64,000 nucleotides of DNA from Nonlabens xylanidelens (GTDB lineage Bacteria > Bacteroidota > Bacteroidia > Flavobacteriales > Flavobacteriaceae): NCBI RefSeq assembly GCF_002934445.1, contig NZ_PTJE01000001.1, forward strand, positions 124,001 through 188,000, read 5' to 3'. The notes under the pieces are model-generated. The model was given only the letters and a program-made list of their open reading frames with translations, made no database searches and was not told the DNA's origin. A program made the position numbers and the translations under genes. This document shows, piece after piece, positions 1 through 8,925 of the stretch (the stretch's first letter is position 1; each line of letters opens with the position of its first letter).

Positions 1-149
1 GACTTTTGTAAAAACTCCCAGTTTTCTAGGGACAGTGATTGCGGTAACAATTCTGGATACGGCCAGTTGCGTCCTAGACTAAGTAATAGCAGGAATGCGA
101 TCGGGAAAAAGATCGATAGAATAAATAATATTTGGAGGGCTTTCTTCAT
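1..149 (-). CDS. ABC transporter permease, N-terminal part (cut by window edge)
   Basis: Partial gene: only the first 50 or so residues are inside the window and the rest lies beyond base 1. Translation from the ATG whose first base is 149 gives a basic N-terminus (MKKALQ) and one long hydrophobic segment, as expected for the first membrane helix of an ABC permease. Its ATG shares one base with the TGA of the preceding permease (TGATG), so the two are probably translationally coupled. In the YnjBCD-type importers of other bacteria a single permease, YnjC, has two fused halves. Here the two halves appear to be separate genes. The assignment rests on context and hydrophobicity, because too little sequence is visible for a family call. 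Confidence 0.6.
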   Translation of the reverse strand, partial: MKKALQILFILSIFFPIAFLLLLSLGRNWPYPELLPQSLSLENWEFLQK

Positions 150-1009
150 CAGTTTTTTTCTGGATTAAAGAATGCTGGTCTCGTTTTATAAACTACCGCT
201 ATTAAGGTTGCTATTAAAAGTATATAAATAACTGACACCGCATATGCCTGTGGTATGTCTGCCAGATTAAATTTTTGAAGTTTTTGAATTATAAAAACCG
301 ATAGCATAGATGGATCTTGTCTACCTAACAATAGCGGTATTTCATAAGTTCCCATCACAAATATGAGAAACAACATAATTGTAAAAGCACTCTTTTTTAA
401 TAAGATAGGTACTATTATTCTGGTAGTGATTTGATTTTTCTTTGCTCCTAAGGTTTGAGCAAGTGCTTTAAGTTCTGGAATGCGCTCGTTTTGATATAAA
501 TTAGAATATAAAATGATAAAAAACGGCGTGATCAGTAGGCACAAGCTGAATATAATTGCAACTCCATAAGCATCATTAGTCCAGTCTGGAAACTGACTTA
601 GGTCATCTATCCATCCTAAATTAAAAATGACACGACTTATAAAACCACTTTTAGAAAGCAACTGAAAGCTAAAAAATGCCATTACAATAGCAGGAAATGC
701 TAGTGGCAAATAGGTCACATAAGACAGCAGTCCTTTATATAAATTCTTAGTCCACGAGATTACTATCCATAAAGAAAAGAACAACGAAGTAGTCATTACT
801 ACTGCAGCTATAAAAAGACTGAAACCTAAGGACTTCCAGAACTCTGTAGCTAGTAGTGTTTTCTCCCAATACTCTGTTGTAAAACCTTCACTTAAAATAC
901 CTGTAAGCCCAAAACTATACAACAAAGCATATCCAAACCCTAAGAGAACAGGCACTGCTGCAAATAGGATAAAAATAGTAATGGAGATATGTTTTGACTT
1001 AAATTTCAA
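149..1009 (-). CDS. ABC transporter permease (YnjC-like half)
   Basis: Inner-membrane permease of an ABC importer, 286 aa, with about six hydrophobic helices. The region around residues 180-205 (ELKALAQTLGAKKNQITTRI) fits the cytoplasmic EAA loop (EAAxxxG) that contacts the ATPase. It lies 126 bp downstream of a YnjB-like binding-protein gene on the same strand and overlaps the next permease by one base, so binding protein, permease 1 and permease 2 form one operon. No ATPase gene is visible; it probably lies beyond the window start. The substrate is unknown. Family membership is well supported, whereas the YnjC label is inferred mainly from the neighbouring binding protein. Confidence 0.8.
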   Translation of the reverse strand: MKFKSKHISITIFILFAAVPVLLGFGYALLYSFGLTGILSEGFTTEYWEKTLLATEFWKSLGFSLFIAAVVMTTSLFFSLWIVISWTKNLYKGLLSYVTYLPLAFPAIVMAFFSFQLLSKSGFISRVIFNLGWIDDLSQFPDWTNDAYGVAIIFSLCLLITPFFIILYSNLYQNERIPELKALAQTLGAKKNQITTRIIVPILLKKSAFTIMLFLIFVMGTYEIPLLLGRQDPSMLSVFIIQKLQKFNLADIPQAYAVSVIYILLIATLIAVVYKTRPAFFNPEKN

Positions 1010-1135
1010 TATTTTATGTTGCGTTATTATTGTTTAATATGATAAATAAAAAATGCTATTAATTTTGAACAAGAATAAATGAACTGGTAAATAATATACA
1101 CCTATTTAACTTATTCTTAAATTGTATTCTTCTAT

Positions 1136-2356
1136 CTAACTATTTATAATTTCTGTTCTAAAATCTTCGGCTAGTCTTATCATGTACTCAGGTGCTAACT
1201 CTTGAAGTGCTTTTTCTTGAATATCTTTTCTGTTAGGAGCTTGTTTTCTAGAAGGTATGTTTTGAAATTTCTCTTGGAATTCTTGTGATAATCTATCCAA
1301 TTTTAAAACCGTACCGTCACCCCACACATCTGGATTTTGCTTTTCTAATTGTGCCTCTGGCGAGATCATAAAATTAATCATGACCATAGCCGCAGCTTTA
1401 TCTACTGCGTCACTTGCTATACCTAAATAATGACTATTCTGTATGGTACCGAATTCTGGTACATAAGCTCTAGAAGATGCTGCAAAAACACCTTCATTAA
1501 TTTTGTTATCTACCTCAGCATCATTATTACTCATGGTAAACAGCAACTCTCCACTAGCAAACAGCTGGTGCATTTGCGCCACGTTTTGTGGGAATGCCTC
1601 GCCATTTTTCCATAGATAAGGCTGTAATTCTTTAACATAACTCCATAATTGAGCGCTGTACTTATTATACTTTTCTTCATTAAAATCTCCTGCTAGTGCA
1701 TCTTTACCACCAGCGATATCGATTAATAAAGCCTTTAAAAAGGTTAATCCTGTAAAGTGATTATCAAAGGTGAATTTACCTGGGTTTGCTTTTACAAAAT
1801 CAAGTAAATCCTCACGTGATTGAGGTAAATCAGTCACGTTATCACTGTTGTAAATAAGAGTCATTTGCACATTTCCCCAAGGTGTTTCCATGCCATTAAT
1901 AGGTTCTTGAAAATCTGTTCCTATAAATGGGTTATCTAGATCTATGTATTGCGCATTAGGTAATTGATCTACAAATGGACCGTATAAACCTTTAACCTGT
2001 CTTAACTGGTAGAATGTCTCTCCATTAATCCACATCATGTCTATGTTACTCTTTTTACCAGCTTGTTTTTCTGTCATGATCAGTTGCACAACTGCATTTC
2101 CCTGACCGTTAGATAATTCTACATCTATATTATGACGTTCTTTCATCGCTGGTGCGACATAGTTTTTCATGTAAGAATTAATCTTAGGGTCACCGCTCCA
2201 CATCATCATGTTTACAGTTTTACCATGCGCTTCTTTTTCTATTTCTTCCCAGCTAGCACTAGTTAGATCTATAGAATTTTCTTCCTTTTCCTTACCACCA
2301 CAAGCGGTTATTAAAACCGCTGTGATTAGGATAAGGTAAATATGTACTTTTTTCAT
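1136..2356 (-). CDS. ABC transporter substrate-binding lipoprotein, YnjB-like (COG4134)
   Basis: Periplasmic binding protein, 406 aa. It has a lipoprotein signal peptide with lipobox ITAC (Cys19) followed by a charged, flexible stretch, so it is probably anchored as a lipoprotein. The mature part shows features of the YnjB family of extracellular solute-binding proteins: an early VNMMMWSGDPKIN segment, the MMWINGETFYQL motif near residue 110, GLYGPF shortly after, and TPWGNVQ near residue 160. It is the first gene of the importer operon, followed by two permeases. The family's substrate is not established. A neighbouring TonB receptor on the same strand suggests uptake of a scarce nutrient across both membranes, which is inference only. 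Confidence 0.82.
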   Translation of the reverse strand: MKKVHIYLILITAVLITACGGKEKEENSIDLTSASWEEIEKEAHGKTVNMMMWSGDPKINSYMKNYVAPAMKERHNIDVELSNGQGNAVVQLIMTEKQAGKKSNIDMMWINGETFYQLRQVKGLYGPFVDQLPNAQYIDLDNPFIGTDFQEPINGMETPWGNVQMTLIYNSDNVTDLPQSREDLLDFVKANPGKFTFDNHFTGLTFLKALLIDIAGGKDALAGDFNEEKYNKYSAQLWSYVKELQPYLWKNGEAFPQNVAQMHQLFASGELLFTMSNNDAEVDNKINEGVFAASSRAYVPEFGTIQNSHYLGIASDAVDKAAAMVMINFMISPEAQLEKQNPDVWGDGTVLKLDRLSQEFQEKFQNIPSRKQAPNRKDIQEKALQELAPEYMIRLAEDFRTEIINS

Positions 2357-2386
2357 AGATTCTTTACATCTTATATTAAGCTTGAT

Positions 2387-2418
2387 AAAAGTTCCGCTTT
2401 CGCGAAAGCGGAACTTTT
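2387..2418. repeat. Dispersed palindrome, copy 1 (perfect 32-bp palindrome)
   Basis: The core CGCTTTCGCGAAAGCG lies at 2395-2410 and the symmetry extends outward without a mismatch to 2387 and 2418. This is the most symmetric copy in the window. It begins 8 bp beyond the TonB-receptor stop codon, between that gene and the downstream ABC operon, and could form a strong hairpin in RNA. Confidence 0.95.
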
Positions 2419-2425
2419 CAATTTT

Positions 2426-5407
2426 CTAAAACAAATATCTAACACCAAATTGAAACTGTCTAGGTGGACCTGCGTTGCGCTGGACAAAACGGCCACTAGA
2501 AGCAGGACCTGCCTGAATTTGATTAGACTGTGTTGCGTTGTTACTATAACCACTCAAATTCTCTACGTTAAAAACATTAAAGACATCTGCTCTTAGTTCT
2601 AGTTTTTTATCGCCTTTAAGTTTAAACTGGTGTTGTACACCTAGATCAAAGTTAACGGACCATGGAAGACGGTCGTTATTACGAGCCTCTCCCGGAGAAC
2701 GATCACTATTACCCTGGTATGCATCTCCAAAACCACTACCGTCACCATTTAAATCTGTTGTTCCATATAACAAAGCATCTGGAATGCGGTTAATAGGCTG
2801 TCCACTTTGCAGGATGTTTGCAAGTGTTATGGTCGTTCCTTCTAGTGGATAATAATTAAAAATACTGTTTATGTTATGTCTTCTATCATTGATAGATGCT
2901 CCATATTCATCTCCATAGTTATTACCATCTTGTGCACGGAAGTTAATATCTTCTGTATCGTTTTTTAAACTAGCTAGTGTATAGTTAACACGGTAAGAAT
3001 AGTTGTCCTCTCCACGAGATTTCTGTAAATTAAAACTAGCAGCATAATAGCGAGATTTACCACCATTTTCTGTAATAACAACACTTCTAGCAACACCAGT
3101 TCTAGTCTGCCCGTCTATTACGGCACTGTTATTAGAAATAGGAATAGGTCGTGTAGCATCAGCCTCTGCTTGTGTTCTTACTACTACGTTATCAGGATCC
3201 ACCGTATACTCTGCAGCGGCATTTAAGTTTCTTAATCTTAAAAGATCTTCACCTCTATTATGAATAAGGTCTACAAAGAACAGTTTATCTTCTTCTACCT
3301 GTACTTGATATCCTATAGCAAACTGGTGTGAGTATGGATTATCATATCCATTAGGATTAAGTATACGTCTCTCATTTGAGAAAACACCTTCACGTTGATC
3401 TTGTAAAGATGCTGCAGTAGGTCCATTAAGGTAAGATACTCCTGCTACGTTTGCAGTAAGGTTACCATCAAAGGTTACTCTATCAATGTTAGTGTCTGAA
3501 GGAAGTATTCCTAAATCTACAAATTCCTGAATTTGCGCTTGATAATCTTCACTAGTTGTGTTTTGTTGTAAAGCATCACTATATACTGCATATGGTATTT
3601 TACCATAAGAAACAGCATATCCACCACGTAGACTACTTTTCTCTGTCAGTTTATAGTTTAAATTTAATCGAGGTGCAAAGTTGTTTTTATCACCTTCGTC
3701 ACTACCACCTTTAGAAAGGTTATCATAATCATAACGCAAACCTAGTGTCACGTTTAAACGATCTGAAACTGACCAAAGATCTTCTGCATAAACAGAATAA
3801 ATAGACTGGTCGGTACCGTATTGTGCTGGTCTTAATTCTACACCATAGTTAGTCACTTCTACGTCAGATGGTAGGTCGTTAATATTAAGAGCGCCACCTA
3901 GATTTCTTGCTCTTAATGCATCTAATTGAGCTTGAGTTAAATCTACCGTATAATTACCTGATGGATTACCACCACCTAATAATTCATGATCACCACGTAT
4001 GTAGTTTAATCCTGCTTTAAGAGAGTGGTTATCTAAGTAGTATTTAAATTTCTGTTGAAATTGCACTGTGTTTTCTAAAGCGTCAAAAATATAACCTGGG
4101 TTACCAATAATAGCTATGGTTTCATCTGCTGGATTTCTTACCGTTACTTGAGGACTACCAAAGTTATTTGCTTGAGAATAATTCCATCTAAAACGAGAGT
4201 ACTGAATGTTAGATTCGGCAAATACATCTCCTATATTATAACTGTTCTTTAAAGCGATGTTGATAGAGTTTCTTTCTTGCGTATCTCCTGCACTAGGAAA
4301 TAACGCACCGCCATCTAGTCCACCACCCTGACGTTCTATATCCACAAAACCTACATTTGCTCTCAATGAACTACGGAAACTATCTGACCATTTATGATCA
4401 ATTTTTGCAGATAGATAATTAAAGGTATTTGTTCCTTCAACAGTTTCTGCCACTCCTAATTGTGGAGACGTTAATAAATTATCTTTTACATCTGTAGTAT
4501 GTTCTATGTTCAAATAATAAAAGGTTTTATCTTTTACTAAAGCACCACCTACTCCTACACCTGCTTGATATCTAGCAAATCCATCTTTAACCTGATTACC
4601 AGATAAATCTCTTTGTGCAAACTGACTAGTACCATCTATACTAGGACCTGGTCGTGTGATAAAAAAGGCTTCTCCTGTTAATTTATTGGTACCTGACTTT
4701 GTAGTAACGTCTATAACACCATTTTCTGTTAGACCTTGCTCTGCACTATAATTATTAGTAAAAACAGTAATGTCATTTACAAAACCAGAAGGAATCGCAA
4801 ATCTCTGCCCTCCTAAAAATCGTTCATTATTATCCATACCATCAATAGTATATGATGTGAATAATGGGTTTGCTCCATTTACACTTACATTAGGCGCTTC
4901 TGGAAAGAAACCTGTTGCTTGTGTAACGTTAGGTAGACGGTATAGAACTCTAGTGATATCACGACCTTCTACAGGTATTTCTTGAATTTCGGCAGCTTCT
5001 AGTTCAAAGGAAACCTCAGCATCACGACGGTTAATACGGTTACTAGTCTGCGAGTTAATAACAACAGTATCTAATGTATTATCATCGTTTTTTGAGAGAA
5101 TACTTAATACAACAGATGGGTTCTCATTAGAACGTATGTTAATAACAGAACTTTCTGCAGATTCATACTGGTCGTTACCTTCAAATTTTACCACATAACC
5201 ATTGATGGTAGGTAAAGATTTAAAAGTTATTTTTCCTGAAGCATCAGTAGTTTGCTCCATTGAAATATTTCTAGAGCTATTAATTAAAGTAACCTTAATT
5301 TCAGGTAAACCTTGAAAAGTGGAGAAATCAGTTACGGTAACTGTTAGATCTTGAGAGAATGCGGTAATGCACATAAGTAGCATTACCCAAAAGGATAATT
5401 GTTTCAT
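2426..5407 (-). CDS. Oar-like TonB-dependent outer-membrane receptor
   Basis: Outer-membrane receptor, 993 aa, with a signal peptide (about residues 1-19, ending in AFSQ). A carboxypeptidase-regulatory-like beta-sandwich follows (about 20-110), then a plug with the segment PLFTSYTIDGMDNNERFLGG and a VIDVTTKSGTN plug end, then a large beta-barrel ending in phenylalanine (FGVRYLF), the usual outer-membrane signature. Barrel segments show the alternating pattern and aromatic girdles of TonB-dependent transporters. Absence of a SusD partner and the domain order point to the Oar-like rather than SusC class. The ATG was chosen because the signal peptide begins there. The ligand cannot be read from sequence. 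Its neighbours are an ABC importer downstream and a DUF2064 enzyme upstream. Confidence 0.9.
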   Translation of the reverse strand: MKQLSFWVMLLMCITAFSQDLTVTVTDFSTFQGLPEIKVTLINSSRNISMEQTTDASGKITFKSLPTINGYVVKFEGNDQYESAESSVINIRSNENPSVVLSILSKNDDNTLDTVVINSQTSNRINRRDAEVSFELEAAEIQEIPVEGRDITRVLYRLPNVTQATGFFPEAPNVSVNGANPLFTSYTIDGMDNNERFLGGQRFAIPSGFVNDITVFTNNYSAEQGLTENGVIDVTTKSGTNKLTGEAFFITRPGPSIDGTSQFAQRDLSGNQVKDGFARYQAGVGVGGALVKDKTFYYLNIEHTTDVKDNLLTSPQLGVAETVEGTNTFNYLSAKIDHKWSDSFRSSLRANVGFVDIERQGGGLDGGALFPSAGDTQERNSINIALKNSYNIGDVFAESNIQYSRFRWNYSQANNFGSPQVTVRNPADETIAIIGNPGYIFDALENTVQFQQKFKYYLDNHSLKAGLNYIRGDHELLGGGNPSGNYTVDLTQAQLDALRARNLGGALNINDLPSDVEVTNYGVELRPAQYGTDQSIYSVYAEDLWSVSDRLNVTLGLRYDYDNLSKGGSDEGDKNNFAPRLNLNYKLTEKSSLRGGYAVSYGKIPYAVYSDALQQNTTSEDYQAQIQEFVDLGILPSDTNIDRVTFDGNLTANVAGVSYLNGPTAASLQDQREGVFSNERRILNPNGYDNPYSHQFAIGYQVQVEEDKLFFVDLIHNRGEDLLRLRNLNAAAEYTVDPDNVVVRTQAEADATRPIPISNNSAVIDGQTRTGVARSVVITENGGKSRYYAASFNLQKSRGEDNYSYRVNYTLASLKNDTEDINFRAQDGNNYGDEYGASINDRRHNINSIFNYYPLEGTTITLANILQSGQPINRIPDALLYGTTDLNGDGSGFGDAYQGNSDRSPGEARNNDRLPWSVNFDLGVQHQFKLKGDKKLELRADVFNVFNVENLSGYSNNATQSNQIQAGPASSGRFVQRNAGPPRQFQFGVRYLF

Positions 5408-5437
5408 TTAATAAAAGTAAAGTGATAAAAATGCACG

Positions 5438-5445
5438 CAAATTTA
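5438..5445 (-). promoter_or_regulatory. Putative -7 element (TAAATTTG) of the TonB-receptor gene
   Basis: On the minus strand the sequence reads TAAATTTG, an exact match to the Bacteroidota -7 consensus TAnnTTTG, 30 bp before the start codon at 5407. I did not find a convincing -33 TTG at the usual spacing. Confidence 0.5.
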
Positions 5446-5481
5446 TTTTCTAAATCACGCGCTTATAAATACATATAGACA

Positions 5482-6192
5482 TTAACAACAAGGAGATCCC
5501 TTGTTATAATAAACATCAGCATCCTTAATTAAGTAAAGGACACTACTATTAGACGCTATACTTTTATCGCTCTCAACTAATAATAAAATGAGTTGAAGTA
5601 TTATTTCATTTAAAGATAATGAGTAATCTAAAATCGCCCTTAAATCTACACTTGCATCTAGATCTATTAACTTATCTAGCATTTTATATAAAACTAGACC
5701 GTTACTAAAACTATCTGTAAGAGAACATGTTAATCGAGACGTTTTCCAAGGTAACTTAGAAAAGCTAGATTCTTTATTTTCTTTATTTTCTACCTTTAAA
5801 AAAGTAGCTTTATTAATTCCTAGAAGATAAAAACCACCATCTTGGGAAGGACCTATTGTAGCAACCCCTTGTTCTAGGTTACCAATAGCCTGTTTAAAAT
5901 GTGATAATTTTAAATGCGGCGTGTCATTACCTATGGCTATTACATTATCATATCCTTGCTCAAAAACTGCCTGAATAGAATTACTTAGCCTAGAACCAAA
6001 ATCAAATCCCTTTTGTTGCTTTTCTGTATGTACAAAATATGGTAAACCAGTTTTACTCGCTAGAGCAACCGTTTGATCTGTAAGTGTATCAAAAAGCACA
6101 TCACCGCCTTTAATACCTTTACGCCACGCATCTTTCTTACCAGAAGCGGCAAAGACTAGAATAGCAGTATGAGAAGATTTCTTAAAAATCAA
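5482..6192 (-). CDS. DUF2064 / TIGR04282-type glycosyltransferase-like protein
   Basis: 236 aa, a GT-A-like nucleotidyl/glycosyl transferase fold of the DUF2064 family. Diagnostic segments are the N-terminal LVFAASGKKDAWRKG, VIAIGNDTPHL (position of the metal-binding acidic motif) and GPSQDGGFYLLGI near residue 135. The family is described as associated with radical-SAM/selenodomain and arsenosugar pathways, but neither partner is seen in this window. The protein ends in two cysteines (GSPCC), an unusual tail that might bind a metal or metalloid. It lies 74 bp upstream of the TonB receptor on the same strand and may be co-transcribed. Its exact reaction is unknown. Confidence 0.75.
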   Translation of the reverse strand: MIFKKSSHTAILVFAASGKKDAWRKGIKGGDVLFDTLTDQTVALASKTGLPYFVHTEKQQKGFDFGSRLSNSIQAVFEQGYDNVIAIGNDTPHLKLSHFKQAIGNLEQGVATIGPSQDGGFYLLGINKATFLKVENKENKESSFSKLPWKTSRLTCSLTDSFSNGLVLYKMLDKLIDLDASVDLRAILDYSLSLNEIILQLILLLVESDKSIASNSSVLYLIKDADVYYNKGSPCC

Positions 6193-6538
6193 TTTTTAAT
6201 TTTAACCGTTACATTTTTATCATTCAAAATAAGCTCGCATTCATGGAATAGAAACTACGGCATTACATACGTAAAACTTCCCTCTTCAGGTTTTACAAAA
6301 TGACAATTACTCTATGATATTTGCATAATTACAATAAAATTGTCACGAAAGTTTCACTTTTTACTTTTTGATACATATTAGCATACATGAATTCTAAAAA
6401 TTCAGATAAAAAGCAAAGTGAATAATCACATAAGTAACTTCATGGCATACTACTCTTAATTCTATGACTGACACTAGATATCATAAAAAAAGGCTTCCCA
6501 AATGAGAAGCATTTTTTACATTTTTGTTGAAAACCGTA
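6193..6538. other. Intergenic spacer with a terminator and an 8-bp inverted repeat
   Basis: No credible ORF. An inverted repeat TGACAATT (6301-6308) / AATTGTCA (6338-6345) brackets a GATATTTG sequence and could be an operator for the minus-strand DUF2064 gene, but its distance (over 100 bp from the start codon) makes this weak. The right end carries the amylase terminator. Confidence 0.4.
6485..6515 (-). terminator. Intrinsic terminator after the GH13 gene
   Basis: Read on the minus strand, GCTTC (complement of 6506-6510) and GAAGC (complement of 6493-6497) form a hairpin followed by a run of T (complement of the A tract at 6485-6491). It lies 23 bp past the amylase stop codon. Confidence 0.75.
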
Positions 6539-7966
6539 TTATTTTTCTACAGTAAAAATACGATATCCATACGGTGGAAAATCAAGAAAGTCACCTTCAT
6601 TAAAATCAACACTACCACCACGTATCGCATCAGTTATTCTACCTGACAAGCCTTTTACTTTTACTTTCTCTCTCTCTGTAGATAAATTTACAATGTAATA
6701 AATAACATCTCCATTTTTCTCTCTCTTAATAGCATAAATACTATTATCATTACTTGTTTCTAGTCTGGTATAACTAGCAGGGTTTTTACCACCATTAAGT
6801 GCGGCATTATTGTTTTTTAACTCACCTAGTTTTTTCATAAGATCCCAAGTCTCCCCTTTAGTTTTAGGGATAGTATCTTTTTCAAAAAACTTTAATCTGT
6901 AATCCATACCATACTCCTGACCAGAATAAATTAATGGCATACCAGGTATCATGTAACTAAATGTAAGCATGGTATTTGCCTTAGATCCCATTCTTTCTTT
7001 TACAGATCCATTCCATGAGTTCTCATCATGATTAGTGATAAAATTCATTAAGATATCATCCTTCTCATAATTTTTCTCATTTCGTTCCATGTAATAATCC
7101 CATTCTTTAACATCAAAGTCACCCTTAGTCAGCTCATTCATTAAATGATGTCCTTCCCAATTATACCCCATATCAAATGCTTCTTTAAAAAGATCCTTCT
7201 TTTCACTCTCTGCTAGCATAAATAAGGGTTTGCGGTCTTCTAATTCTTTAGTCGCATAATTCCAAAATTCAGTAGGAACTTCATGAGCCACATCGCATCT
7301 AAAACCATCTACGTCATATCTTTCTATCCATGACGCCATAGCTTGTGTCATATACGTCCACAAGTCTTTATTATCATAATTAAGATCTACAGTATCTGTC
7401 CAGTCTGTACCTTCAGGATGCATCATTTTACCATTTTTATCCTTGGTGAAAAAGTCTGGATATTCTTTAATCCATCTATTATCCCATCCTGTATGGTTTG
7501 CAACCCAGTCCAGGATCACATACATACCATTATCATGTGCTGTTTTTATAAGATTCTTTAAATCATCAGGCGTTCCTAAATCTGGATTTACTTCTTCATA
7601 GTCTGCTACCGCATAGTAACTACCTAAATACTTCTCTCTTTCTTTAGGGTCCTTAATATCCTCTACCATTAAGTCAGCTTTTGCTTTTCTATTCTTTTCT
7701 GAAATAGGAAAAACAGGCATCAACCAGATTACCTTAACACCTAGTTCCTTAAGTTCTGGAATATCTTTAGTAAATTCATTAAAAGTCCCTTCTGGAGAAT
7801 ACTGTCTTATGTTTGCTTCATATATCACTGCATTTTCTAAGTCTTTATCCTGGATAGGAGTGTATTCTTTAACCTCATCTTTTTTTGCAAGTGTTTCTTC
7901 TTTCACCTCTTCTTTACAAGCAAATAATGCTGTTATGGCTAGTAATCCTAAAATATATTTTTTCAT
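6539..7966 (-). CDS. GH13 alpha-amylase-family glycosidase, lipoprotein
   Basis: 475-aa alpha-glucan hydrolase. The signal peptide ends in a lipobox LFAC (Cys17), so the enzyme is membrane anchored, probably facing the periplasm or cell surface. The (beta/alpha)8 barrel has the four conserved GH13 regions: DWVANH (153-158), GFRCD with nucleophile Asp225, LAE with acid/base Glu253, and NHD with Asp314. A C-terminal beta domain follows residue 390. All catalytic residues are present, so it should be active on alpha-1,4-glucans or maltodextrins. It lies 72 bp downstream of a decayed GH65 gene and near a SusC on the opposite strand, the arrangement of a maltose/starch utilization locus. Exact specificity cannot be told from the sequence. 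Confidence 0.92.
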   Translation of the reverse strand: MKKYILGLLAITALFACKEEVKEETLAKKDEVKEYTPIQDKDLENAVIYEANIRQYSPEGTFNEFTKDIPELKELGVKVIWLMPVFPISEKNRKAKADLMVEDIKDPKEREKYLGSYYAVADYEEVNPDLGTPDDLKNLIKTAHDNGMYVILDWVANHTGWDNRWIKEYPDFFTKDKNGKMMHPEGTDWTDTVDLNYDNKDLWTYMTQAMASWIERYDVDGFRCDVAHEVPTEFWNYATKELEDRKPLFMLAESEKKDLFKEAFDMGYNWEGHHLMNELTKGDFDVKEWDYYMERNEKNYEKDDILMNFITNHDENSWNGSVKERMGSKANTMLTFSYMIPGMPLIYSGQEYGMDYRLKFFEKDTIPKTKGETWDLMKKLGELKNNNAALNGGKNPASYTRLETSNDNSIYAIKREKNGDVIYYIVNLSTEREKVKVKGLSGRITDAIRGGSVDFNEGDFLDFPPYGYRIFTVEK

Positions 7967-8038
7967 TAAGCTAGTACTTTATTAATAGTTGGTTTTCTTA
8001 ATCTTATGCTCAGGTATCAAATGTAGGAGTTCTATATC

Positions 8039-8640
8039 TTATTTAAAATCTTTATTTTGAACATTTGTCATTTGTAGAATAACAAAATTACCAGGTCGTA
8101 TCTGAATATTCTTATCCGTTACTATGGCATTTATTGCGGTTCCGCTTTCGCGAAAGCGTGCATTATTTAAACCCACATTAAGTATCAAAGAATTCTCATT
8201 AAAAAACACCTTTGTACTCTCGTTAAAGTAATGACGTTCTATGTTCAACAAACCATTCATGGTAACCACAAGATATAGAGCAGCTCCAGAAGAAAACTCT
8301 AGTTTCCTAGCATTTTCAACGGCCTTGTCTAGCTGCTCATATCTATATCTTAATAATTACAAGCTACCTGTTGGTCTTTGGTAGTCATGTAGAATGAAAT
8401 ACAATAAGTTTCTGTATCTCAATAGGCAAAACACATATTTCTCTCCTACAAATCCATTGAAACCTATGTTAGAAAAGACAATCTTTACCTGAACATGTCT
8501 GATTCAACTGGAAGATCTTAAAGCGTACTCCTTAATTTGAGATCATCGTCTACAGTAACGTCTGCCATGGCTAAAAATTTGCGCCATGAATCTTCCTGCA
8601 ATTTAAGCAAACTTTCATAACTAGCTCTGTTGCTTTCTGT
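8039..8640 (-). pseudogene. Remnant of a GH65 maltose phosphorylase
   Basis: No intact ORF spans this stretch, but successive minus-strand frames reproduce GH65 segments in the right order. Around 8530-8640 reads QEDSWRKFLAMADVTV (family pattern HxxxWxxxWxxxDIxI). Around 8440-8480 reads IGFNGFVGEKY. Around 8360-8420, in another frame, reads FYMTTKDQQVACN. Around 8300-8358 reads LLRYRYEQLDKAVENARKL, leading to a TMNG segment. After TMNG, where the family should carry its catalytic glutamate, the sequence jumps to a short C-terminal-like beta segment. That tail is a 76-codon ORF beginning at a GTG (8269). At least two stops or frameshifts and internal deletions are visible. It precedes the GH13 gene, as in intact maltose operons. 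The GH65 call for the middle part is firm; the tail is less certain. Confidence 0.75.
8143..8158. repeat. Dispersed palindrome, copy 2 (inside the GH65 remnant)
   Basis: Exact core CGCTTTCGCGAAAGCG with TTCC on the left arm. On the minus strand it is read in frame as ARFRESG within the tail ORF of the GH65 remnant. Confidence 0.93.
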
Positions 8641-8925
8641 AAAACCTTAAATACTCAATCTCAATAAATTCATATAACCTAAAGTGATTACAACCTTTTA
8701 AATCTCTTTACACATTTGATAAAGAAACTTTTAAGCCCTAATATATTTATTTTTAATATACTCTATTGCGTCATTATAACTTATTTCAGGAGTTATTATT
8801 TGTTTCGCTTTCGCAAAAGTGAAGTTGCGATAAAAATCAATAACGATTAACGAAAACGTTTAATTTATATAATTTAGCCGTCGTGTGAGAAGAAGACATC
8901 ATTAATTTTTAACTAAATCAGAAAA
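8641..8925. promoter_or_regulatory. Divergent regulatory spacer upstream of susC-like gene
   Basis: The spacer separates the decayed minus-strand operon from the plus-strand susC-like gene. At 8854-8861 is AAACGTTT within a TTAACGAAAACGTTTAA context, a CG-centred palindrome of the kind bound by LacI-family repressors, which commonly control maltose loci; no lacI gene is in the window. Just downstream, TAATTTAG (8869-8876) is a near match to the -7 element TAnnTTTG, about 50 bp before the ATG. Both calls are tentative. Confidence 0.4.
8806..8821. repeat. Dispersed palindrome, copy 3 (degenerate)
   Basis: Reads CGCTTTCGCAAAAGTG, two mismatches from the core CGCTTTCGCGAAAGCG. The mismatches break the hairpin, so it looks like a decaying copy. 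It sits about 105 bp upstream of the susC-like start codon. Confidence 0.7.

Noticed and set aside
1430-1615. Plus-strand ORF opposite the binding-protein gene
   Set aside because: Antisense shadow of a gene with strong family motifs; no start context.
5482-6192. Selenocysteine or radical-SAM partner for the DUF2064 gene
   Set aside because: The CC tail invites this idea, but no radical-SAM gene lies in the visible flanks and no SECIS-like hairpin could be argued for.
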